Shown: positions 42,512 to 48,439 of the stretch, piece by piece | How positions within the stretch are numbered: position 1 is the stretch's first letter | How the letters are laid out: every line of letters begins with the position of its first letter | From: Marinobacter sp. | GTDB lineage: Bacteria; Pseudomonadota; Gammaproteobacteria; Pseudomonadales; Oleiphilaceae | Assembly: GCA_030457765.1 (NCBI GenBank) | Contig: JAKDUK010000015.1 | Span: 1 to 48,439, forward strand | Length of the DNA: 48,439 nucleotides | Direction: 5' to 3' | The notes under the pieces: generated by a model | What the model was told of the DNA's origin: nothing | What the model saw: the letters and a program-made list of their open reading frames with translations, nothing else | Databases searched by the model: none | Program-made: the position numbers and the translations under genes

Positions 42512-44335
42512 TCAGAACCGAAACTCCCCGGAATCAATATCGGAGATCAACTCCGGAGTCAGTAGGGTGTACTCCTTGGTTTTTGGCAACCAGGCGAACA
42601 CGTCCTCACCGTAGCGGTCCAGGCTATAGCCCGCTTTCTGGATATCCACCTTGCGGTACTTGAAGGTACCCGTTTTCTCGATGGCATTGGTTATCCGCAC
42701 AAACACCGGAACCGCATAGGCCGGCAGGTTCTTTTGCATGTAAGTCAGTAGCTTGTTGATATCGAAACTATCGCTTTTCGGCACCAGCGTTACCATGCCC
42801 GCCTTGCCGTTGGTTTTCGGAATCTCGACGCCGTATACAATGGCTTCTTCCACTATCCCGGAACCATCAATGATGTTCTCCACCTCGTTGGTAGACACGT
42901 TTTCGCCTTTCCAGCGGAAGGTGTCACCCATTCTGTCCACGAATTGCAGATGGCGGAAGCCGATCTCCTTCAGAACATCGCCCGTGTTGAACCAGGCATC
43001 CCCATTTTTGAACGCATCCCGAAGAATGGATTTTTCTGTGGCGTCCTTTTGGGTGTAACCCTCAAAAGACCATTTTTGGGTAATTTCACCAATCAACAGG
43101 CCGGGCTCACCCTTTTGAACTTTCTGCATGAAGCCGTTGTCGTCGCGAACCGGGTCGCGGGTGCCATCGTGAAACTTTACCAGCTTGTAAGGTGCAGTGG
43201 ACAAGCCCACGGTGTTGTCCTGATTGAGAAAGTTGCTGAAGCCTATGTTGCCTTCGCTGGAGGCATAGAGCTCTGAGATGGTTTCAATCCCGAAGCGATC
43301 TTTGAATTCAGTCCAGATGGAGGGGCGCAGGCCGTTACCCAGCATTTTCGTTAAGCGGTGGTTACGGTCCTGGTCGCTCGGGGGCTGGTTTAACAGATAG
43401 CGGCAAAGTTCACCGATATAACCGAAAACGGTTGCATCGTAGTGGCGCACATCGCTCCAGAACGCACTGGCGGAGAATTTACGGCGCAGAGCAAACGCTG
43501 AACCGCCGGCCAAAACGGCCCCCCAGCACACAACCAGCCCGGTGCCATGATAAAGCGGCAAAGTGCAGTAAAAAACGTCGTCTGGCTTCATGGACAAAGA
43601 CATCAGGCCAAAGCCACCGTATGCCTTCAAAAACTTGGTGTGAGAACCCGGGGCCGCCTTCGGCAGGCCAGTAGTGCCAGAGGTGAACAGATAAATGGCA
43701 GTATCGCCCGCTGTGGGCGGATCACTCAAAACCGGGTTGGCACTGTTAAATGTGCTGACCTGCTGCGCCATGTTGTCGTAGCCAGGAGGTGCCTCACCAA
43801 AGGTCGCGAGCGTGTTAGTGTCGGCCAGAAACAGAAAAGGGGTAGAGTGGTTGAGTGGAAGGCTTTCTTTTACGTCGTCAAAAGCCGCTACCAACTCTTC
43901 ACCAACCACGATCATTTTCGGAGTAACCAGGTTGGCGCTATGTTCCAGTAATTTGCCTTTCTGAGAGGTGTTTAACATGGCGCAGGCAATGCCAATTTTA
44001 GCCGCGCCGGCAACCACCGCCAGAACTTCCGGGCGGTTTTCCATGAAGATGGCAATAGTATCGCCCTTTTTTAGCCCCTGAGCCTGAAAATAGTTGGCGA
44101 TACGGTTGGACCATGAGTTGAAATCGCCCCAGGTGATACTGCGGTCCTCAAACAGGATCGCAGGCCTGTTGCGATACTTTGCCGCGTTGTTTTCAATCAA
44201 GGTTCCGAGGGTAAGGGGCTTGTTTGCATCCTTGATTGAGTAGTAATAGTACCCCTTGGCAATCGCCGGAAATCGCTTGAGAATCCCCGGCAGACTGCGT
44301 GCGATATCCATCGCTGTAACATTGTCTTGGTTCAT
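42512..44335 (-). CDS. atuH: Very-long-chain acyl-CoA synthetase of the atu cluster
   Basis: A 607-aa AMP-forming synthetase of the FATP/ACSVL type. Start is ATG 44335 (GGAAAG upstream) rather than the longer frame. Motifs: IYLFTSGTTGLPKAAPGSHT, FYCTLPLYHGTGLVV, ELYASSEGNIGF, AWFNTGDVLKEIGFRHLQFV and the DRMGDTFRWKGENVSTNEVE segment. Last gene of the cluster, as PA2893 (AtuH) is in Pseudomonas aeruginosa, and of the same family and length. It may activate citronellate or geranylate to the CoA thioester. It lies 61 nt after atuG. The function is inferred from synteny and family. Confidence 0.85.
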   Translation of the reverse strand: MNQDNVTAMDIARSLPGILKRFPAIAKGYYYYSIKDANKPLTLGTLIENNAAKYRNRPAILFEDRSITWGDFNSWSNRIANYFQAQGLKKGDTIAIFMENRPEVLAVVAGAAKIGIACAMLNTSQKGKLLEHSANLVTPKMIVVGEELVAAFDDVKESLPLNHSTPFLFLADTNTLATFGEAPPGYDNMAQQVSTFNSANPVLSDPPTAGDTAIYLFTSGTTGLPKAAPGSHTKFLKAYGGFGLMSLSMKPDDVFYCTLPLYHGTGLVVCWGAVLAGGSAFALRRKFSASAFWSDVRHYDATVFGYIGELCRYLLNQPPSDQDRNHRLTKMLGNGLRPSIWTEFKDRFGIETISELYASSEGNIGFSNFLNQDNTVGLSTAPYKLVKFHDGTRDPVRDDNGFMQKVQKGEPGLLIGEITQKWSFEGYTQKDATEKSILRDAFKNGDAWFNTGDVLKEIGFRHLQFVDRMGDTFRWKGENVSTNEVENIIDGSGIVEEAIVYGVEIPKTNGKAGMVTLVPKSDSFDINKLLTYMQKNLPAYAVPVFVRITNAIEKTGTFKYRKVDIQKAGYSLDRYGEDVFAWLPKTKEYTLLTPELISDIDSGEFRF

Positions 44336-44396
44336 GGTCTTTCCGTCAGGTGTTTTTATAGTTGATTTATAGCCCGGGAATAACCTCGCCTCGAGG

Positions 44397-45224
44397 CTAG
44401 TCCAGGTAAAGGTCTGGCAACAGCGGTTTATCACCGGCTACATACCTGTAGCGCTCGAAGTCGGTTACGCCGTCTTGGCGCAGTAGGTCTTCGTCGATCA
44501 GGTTTTGGCCGGTCATTTCGTCTAGTGATCGGTTCAGGATGCTTACCGCCGCATCTGCCATAATGTCTGGCGTCCGGCCTTGAGCCATCAGTTGTTCACC
44601 CCCTGCTTCATGCTGAATAGCGGCAGTGGCGATCACGGTTTTGGGCCACAGGGTGTTAACGGCAATGCCGTAACGCTTGAATTCCTGTGCCATGCCGATG
44701 CTGATCATGGTCATAGCGTATTTTGTAGACGTGTAAGGCCCGAAGTGTGCAAACCATTTTGGATCAAGATTCAGTGGCGGCGACATGCTCAGAATATGGC
44801 CGCGCCCGGACTTTTTAAGCCAAGGCAGGGCGGCCTGGCTGCAAGCCATCACTGCGCGGGCGTTCACTTGGTGTAACAGGTCAAATCGGCTGACCTTCAG
44901 TTTTTCTACGCCGCTCAGGCGTATGGCGCCTGCGTTGTTGATGAGAGCATCAAGACCGCCAAAATGCTCGGCAGCCTCGTCAATCCGCTGCTTGATCTGA
45001 TTTTCGTCCCTTACGTCTAATACCAATGCCAAAGCCTGGCCACCCGCTTCGCGGACTTCCTCGGCTACCGAGTGGATGGTGCCAGGTAGCTTTGGATGTG
45101 GTGTGTCTGACTTGGCAGCGATAACCACATTTGCACCCTGGCGGGCGCAGGCAAGTGCAATTGCACGGCCTATGCCGCGGCTGGCGCCGGTAATAAATAC
45201 AGTTTGCTGATCCAACGTGTTCAT
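44397..45224 (-). CDS. atuG: Short-chain dehydrogenase of the atu cluster
   Basis: A 275-aa classical SDR of the HSDL2-like type. The cofactor motif TGASRGIGRAIALA, NNAGAI, and the catalytic Ser (ILSMSPP) and YTSTK are visible. The sequence continues WPKTVIATAAIQHEAGGEQL, as in the hydroxysteroid dehydrogenase-like group. In Pseudomonas atuG is placed between atuF and atuH as here. The substrate is not known; an alcohol or hydroxyacyl-CoA intermediate of citronellol breakdown is possible. AGGA lies 8 nt before the start, 21 nt after atuF. Confidence 0.83.
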   Translation of the reverse strand: MNTLDQQTVFITGASRGIGRAIALACARQGANVVIAAKSDTPHPKLPGTIHSVAEEVREAGGQALALVLDVRDENQIKQRIDEAAEHFGGLDALINNAGAIRLSGVEKLKVSRFDLLHQVNARAVMACSQAALPWLKKSGRGHILSMSPPLNLDPKWFAHFGPYTSTKYAMTMISIGMAQEFKRYGIAVNTLWPKTVIATAAIQHEAGGEQLMAQGRTPDIMADAAVSILNRSLDEMTGQNLIDEDLLRQDGVTDFERYRYVAGDKPLLPDLYLD

Positions 45225-45245
45225 GTTTGTTTTCCTGTTCGGATG

Positions 45246-47189
45246 TTAATGGGTGGTGATTTCTACGAGCAGCTGCTTACGTTTTACCTGATCGCCTGTT
45301 TGGGTCAGGATTTCGCTAACAACACCGTCGCAATCTGCCTTAACCGGGTGCTCCATTTTCATGGCTTCGAGCACAACCAGTGTATCGCCCTGGCGAACGG
45401 TTTGGCCTGGTTCGGCCAATACGTCGATAATGGCACCGTCCATTGAAGCCTGGATGCGTCCGCTGCCAGCTCCATTGCCGCCCGAAGCCGGTTGGTGGGT
45501 CAAGTCAGTCACGCTCCAGGATTCACCGAATGCCTGTAAATATAGAGAATCCCCGTCGCGGTGGTATTGGCAACGTTGACGGATGCCATTGTCGATAATG
45601 CATAAAGCATCTTCTTCGATGCTTGCGATCTGCAGTTCATACTGTTGGTCGCCCAGCCTGCAAGCCAGCAGGTTGTTTTTATTGTGCACCAGAAGTTCGA
45701 CAGTTGTTTCGCCTGTGTCCAGCTTCATGGGTGTTATGGTCGCTGGGGCGTTGCTCCATGCTTGTTCGTTTGCTGTGCCATGGGCTAACACGCAGGCGGC
45801 GAGCGCTAGTTGGCGAATATCCAATTTAGTGGGTTGTAGCGAGGGGTCTTCACTAAATTCTTGCTGTAAGAATGCGGTGGTTGCTTCGCCTGCGCCAAAT
45901 TTGCTGTCTGCAATAATGCGGCTTAGGAAGTAGCGGTTAGTGGTTACACCAAAGACGGTGGTGTCTTCCAGAGCGCGGATCAGGCGGCGGCGTGCTTCGT
46001 CGCGGTTTTCTCCCCAGGCAATCACTTTCGCAAGCATGGGGTCGTAATGCGGGGTCACTTCGTCGCCGGAGCGCACGCCGGTATCAAAGCGCAGGCCTTC
46101 GCCTTCAGCGGGCTTGAATATGTGCAGTGGGCCAGTTTGTGGCGTGAAGCCATTTGAAGGGTCTTCTGCGTAGAGTCGCACTTCGATGGCGTGGCCATTC
46201 AAGGCAATATCATTTTGCGTCAAGGGTAGTCGTAGGCCTTCTGCAACGGTCATTTGCCAGGATACAAGATCTTGGCCGGTGATGAGTTCTGTTACCGGGT
46301 GCTCTACCTGCAGGCGGGTGTTCATTTCCAGGAAGTAAAAGTTACGATCTTTATCTACGAGGAACTCTACTGTGCCTGCGCCTTCGTAGTTGCAGGCAAG
46401 TGCCGCTTTAACGGCGGCTGCGCCCATGGATGCCCGAAGTTCGGGTGTTACGAAGGGGGAGGGGGCTTCTTCTACCACTTTCTGGTGGCGACGCTGTACA
46501 GAGCAGTCTCGCTCGCCAAGGTAAACGGCGTTGCCGTGTTGGTCTGCAAAAACTTGAATCTCTACGTGGCGTGGTTCGATAACGGCTTTTTCGAGAATCA
46601 GTTCGTCGTCGCCGAAGGCTTGCTTGGATTCTGATCTGGCGCGTTTGATGTTGTCGGTCAGGTCGGATTCGCTTTCTACCAAGCGCATACCTCGGCCACC
46701 GCCACCAGCAGAGGCTTTGATCATCAGCGGGTAGCCGATGTCGGCTGCGGCGGCGATGAGCTGGTCGTCGCTGGCGTTGTCGCCTTCGTAACCGGGAACC
46801 ACTGGCACGCCGGCTTTTTGCATGGCGATTTTGGAGCGGCGCTTGCTGCCCATGAGCTCGATGGCGCTGGCCGGCGGGCCTACGAATACGATGCCGGCTT
46901 CTTTGCAGGCGTTGGAGAAATCGGCATTCTCGGAGAGAAAGCCGTAGCCTGGGTGGATACAGTCGGCGCCGGTTTTGCGTGCAGCTTCGAGTATTGCATT
47001 GGCGTTCAGGTAGGACGCCGCAACTTGCGCCGGGCCTATACAAACGGCCTCATCGGCGATTTCTGTGTGCATGGCGTTGGCGTCTGCCTCGGAATATACG
47101 GCAACGGTGCGGTATCCGAGGGCTCGGGCGGTGCGAATAACGCGGACTGCGATTTCGCCCCGGTTTGCTATGAGTAGTTTTTTTAGCAT
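45246..47189 (-). CDS. atuF: Geranyl-CoA carboxylase biotin-containing alpha subunit
   Basis: A 647-aa biotin carboxylase/carrier protein. N-terminal biotin carboxylase with LLIANRGEIAVRVIRTARAL, the ATP-grasp loop KASAGGGGRGMR, ECSVQRRHQKVVEEAPSP-type RDCSVQRRHQKVVEEA, and FLEMNTRLQVEHPVTE; C-terminal carrier domain with the biotinyl Lys in EAMKMEH. Start ATG 47189 gives MLKKLLIANRG; an upstream extension is not conserved. Sequence alone cannot separate 3-methylcrotonyl-CoA (LiuD) from geranyl-CoA (AtuF) specificity; I choose AtuF because atuE precedes and atuG and atuH follow. The beta subunit (atuC) should lie to the right of the window. Confidence 0.85.
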   Translation of the reverse strand: MLKKLLIANRGEIAVRVIRTARALGYRTVAVYSEADANAMHTEIADEAVCIGPAQVAASYLNANAILEAARKTGADCIHPGYGFLSENADFSNACKEAGIVFVGPPASAIELMGSKRRSKIAMQKAGVPVVPGYEGDNASDDQLIAAAADIGYPLMIKASAGGGGRGMRLVESESDLTDNIKRARSESKQAFGDDELILEKAVIEPRHVEIQVFADQHGNAVYLGERDCSVQRRHQKVVEEAPSPFVTPELRASMGAAAVKAALACNYEGAGTVEFLVDKDRNFYFLEMNTRLQVEHPVTELITGQDLVSWQMTVAEGLRLPLTQNDIALNGHAIEVRLYAEDPSNGFTPQTGPLHIFKPAEGEGLRFDTGVRSGDEVTPHYDPMLAKVIAWGENRDEARRRLIRALEDTTVFGVTTNRYFLSRIIADSKFGAGEATTAFLQQEFSEDPSLQPTKLDIRQLALAACVLAHGTANEQAWSNAPATITPMKLDTGETTVELLVHNKNNLLACRLGDQQYELQIASIEEDALCIIDNGIRQRCQYHRDGDSLYLQAFGESWSVTDLTHQPASGGNGAGSGRIQASMDGAIIDVLAEPGQTVRQGDTLVVLEAMKMEHPVKADCDGVVSEILTQTGDQVKRKQLLVEITTH

Positions 47190-47256
47190 TTTGCTGATCC
47201 CGTAAATTTGTGCAGTCCGCAATTGGGAGCGGAATCTTGTAACTTTGTACCAGTCC

Positions 47257-47368
47257 GCGATTGAGCATGGAGCGCTTCCGGAAAACCGCTACAAGCACAT
47301 CCGTGTGCGCTTGTTTCGGGCCGTCCTTGGCCCTCTACATTTTCTGGAAGCGCTCCATGCCCAATCGC
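47257..47368 (-). repeat. Conserved-core/variable-stem repeat, copy 2
   Basis: Arms 47257-47285 and 47340-47368 (29 nt each) pair with only one A-C mismatch and one G-T pair and enclose a 54-nt core (47286-47339). The core is the reverse complement of copy 1 with three changes. All three fall in predicted loops or are pair-neutral: one in the first hairpin loop, one in the second loop, and one turning an A-C mismatch into an A-T pair. CATG in the outer arm and A4/T4 at the inner ends are shared with copy 1. It fills most of the 186-bp gap between atuE and atuF. A near-repeat of CAGTCCGC-R-ATTG occurs at 47213 and 47251. Confidence 0.9.
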
Positions 47369-47375
47369 TCCTTCG

Positions 47376-48197
47376 TTATTCCTTCGTGCCTGCCCAGGCT
47401 GCTGGGCGTTTTTGCATGAACGCCATGGTGCCTTCAGCGCCTTCGCTGCCTCTGACGGCTTTTGCGAACATGTCTGCCGCACTGTCGAGCAATCCGCTCA
47501 TGGTCTCGTTGCCAACCCGGTGCAACAGGGCTTTGGTTTGCGCGGTGGCGTTTGGTGCGCATTGACGGATGCGGTCCAGAGCCTTGGTTAACATGTCGTC
47601 TACTTCTTCATCCGACGCGGCTGCCTGGTGAACGATACCCAGTGCGCAGGCTTCGGCGGCTCCGATTCGCAAACCAAGTAGTGAGAGCCGGCGAGCTTGG
47701 GTCAGACCTATGCGCTCCACTACAAACGGCGCGATCTGGGCCGGGATGATGCCGAGGGAGGTTTCGGGCATGCCGAATTTCGCGGTCGGCCCGGCAATGG
47801 CGACGTCTGAGATACAGGCCAGGCCAAAACCACCGCCCATCACGGCGCCTTCCGTTACGGCAATGACTATTTTCGATGATTCATTTACCTGCTGAAGCAT
47901 CTGCCCGAAGGCCCGGTTTAACCGATAAAACGGATCGGCTTCGCCTTCTCCGGCCTCCTGATTGCGGGCGCCGGCCATGTCCTTGATGTCACCGCCGGCA
48001 CAGAAGTGGCCGCCGGCTCCACGGATCACCACGGCGCGTATGCTGGAATCGTTTTCCACCTCGGTAAAAATCGTGGACAGCTCCGCCACCATCTGCAAGC
48101 TCATGGCGTTGCGGCTTTCTGGCCGGTTGAGGGTGACGTGCAGGGCTGGCCCCTGTTTCTCAACCAGCAATGTTTCGCAGTGGGGTAAGGTTTCCAT
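47376..48197 (-). CDS. atuE: Isohexenylglutaconyl-CoA hydratase (enoyl-CoA hydratase family)
   Basis: A 273-aa crotonase-family protein beginning METLPHCETLLVEK at ATG 48197, with GGAG 8 nt upstream; the open frame extends further without support. Crotonase motifs: NRPESRNAMSLQMVAELSTI, the oxyanion-hole region RGAGGHFCAGGDIKDMAGAR and VMGGGFGLACISDVAIAGPT, with the catalytic Glu in the GMPETSLGIIPAQ segment. In the atu pathway AtuE hydrates isohexenylglutaconyl-CoA formed by geranyl-CoA carboxylase; the close paralogue LiuC acts on methylglutaconyl-CoA. The assignment depends on context. It follows atuD by 56 nt. Confidence 0.85.
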   Translation of the reverse strand: METLPHCETLLVEKQGPALHVTLNRPESRNAMSLQMVAELSTIFTEVENDSSIRAVVIRGAGGHFCAGGDIKDMAGARNQEAGEGEADPFYRLNRAFGQMLQQVNESSKIVIAVTEGAVMGGGFGLACISDVAIAGPTAKFGMPETSLGIIPAQIAPFVVERIGLTQARRLSLLGLRIGAAEACALGIVHQAAASDEEVDDMLTKALDRIRQCAPNATAQTKALLHRVGNETMSGLLDSAADMFAKAVRGSEGAEGTMAFMQKRPAAWAGTKE

Positions 48198-48253
48198 AAA
48201 TAGACTCCAAGAACATTGTTTGAGCCGGACTGGCGGCCTGGCTCTGAGTTGGA

Positions 48254-48439
48254 TCAGGCCTTGCCCGGAAGCGTCCCCATAAACTTGCAAATAATGCCCA
48301 GCATGATTTCGTCGGCACCGCCGCCGATAGACCCCAGCCGAACATCCCGGTAAGCGCGGGAAACCGGGTTGTCCCACATATACCCGTTGCCGCCCCAGTA
48401 CTGCAGGCAGGCGTCCGTCACCTCCCGGCCCAGGCGGCC
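48254..48439 (-). CDS. atuD: Citronellyl-CoA dehydrogenase, 3' end only
   Basis: The final 61 codons of an acyl-CoA dehydrogenase cut by the right edge. The product contains VTDACLQYWGGNGYMWDNPV, then SRAYRDVRLGSIGGGADEIM and a C-terminal LGIICKFMGTLPGKA. The GGNGYM and RLGSIGGGADEIM motifs are those of the C-terminal catalytic and FAD-contacting region. A Gly-Ala-Asp in place of the usual G-T-x-E next to the flavin is a feature of AtuD-type enzymes. It is the first visible gene of the minus-strand atu unit. Confidence 0.82.
   Translation of the reverse strand, partial: GRLGREVTDACLQYWGGNGYMWDNPVSRAYRDVRLGSIGGGADEIMLGIICKFMGTLPGKA

Noticed and set aside
46408..47043. Open frame of 211 codons on the minus strand inside atuF
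   Set aside because: Arg-rich shadow of the biotin carboxylase; the true frame has all catalytic motifs.
45246..47189. Naming the carboxylase liuD (3-methylcrotonyl-CoA carboxylase)
   Set aside because: Possible from sequence, but the genes on both sides follow atu, not liu, order.
47245..47565. Open frame of about 106 codons across repeat copy 2; copy 1 can also be read through the core in the same frame
   Set aside because: The three differences between the core copies change amino acids in this frame, while all are neutral or in loops for the folded nucleic acid. No ribosome-binding site; treated as a by-product of the repeat.
1..48439. tRNA, rRNA, CRISPR, IS elements, toxin-antitoxin or phage defence genes
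   Set aside because: I looked for characteristic sequences and gene neighbourhoods on both strands and found none that I could support.

Overview
The window reads as chromosome of a marine, hydrocarbon-degrading gammaproteobacterium, most likely a Marinobacter. The basis is gene content: an AlkB alkane monooxygenase, an AlkK-like acyl-CoA synthetase, an FadE-type acyl-CoA dehydrogenase, a group-2 Mrp Na+/H+ antiporter with fused A and B subunits, an iron-type imelysin operon and an acyclic-terpene (atu) cluster. The genus is inferred from recognition, not from a search. No rRNA, tRNA, CRISPR array, transposase gene or prophage was seen.

Layout. 1-2.0 kb: 5' end of a DUF4442 (hotdog) gene and an AlkK-like synthetase. 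2.1-7.9 kb: mrpABCDEFG operon on the minus strand. 7.9-12.3 kb: a small hypothetical gene, an acyl-CoA dehydrogenase convergent with alkB, and a small acidic lipoprotein. 12.35-14.5 kb: a PhoX-like Tat phosphatase behind a three-unit Pho box. 14.7-16.8 kb: a chemoreceptor whose likely sensor lies at the C-terminus, and a small membrane protein. 16.8-23.3 kb: minus-strand operon imelysin / di-haem oxidoreductase / second imelysin / DUF1513 / MFS, behind two Fur-like boxes. 23.5-26.7 kb: a doubtful small ORF, rlmJ, a hypothetical protein and an MscS channel. 26.8-31.5 kb: DUF4168 protein, a histidine kinase with its NtrC-type regulator, a DMT transporter and a GIY-YIG protein, the last four overlapping head to tail. 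31.4-34.2 kb: two divergent alpha/beta hydrolases and an OmpA-type lipoprotein. 34.3-37.8 kb: serA divergent from a D-2-hydroxyglutarate-dehydrogenase-like gene, then a sirtuin without zinc cysteines. 37.8-42.3 kb: ABC1 kinase-like protein, FAH-family protein, apt, a TRIC-type channel and a quinone oxidoreductase. 42.5-48.4 kb: minus-strand atuDEFGH, with atuD cut by the window edge.

How genes work together. AlkB, the acyl-CoA synthetases and the acyl-CoA dehydrogenase fit a route from n-alkanes to fatty acids and beta-oxidation, and the atu genes extend it to methyl-branched isoprenoids. Mrp exports Na+. PhoX and the imelysin operon look like phosphate- and iron-starvation responses. SerA and the divergent dehydrogenase probably form a D-2-hydroxyglutarate shuttle that drives serine synthesis.

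The most unusual structure is a repeat found twice, in opposite orientations (42357-42460 and 47257-47368). A 54-nt core, 51/54 identical, sits in a long inverted repeat whose arm sequence differs between copies while staying self-complementary in each. One copy follows atuH; the other lies inside the atu operon between atuE and atuF, so the pair brackets atuFGH.
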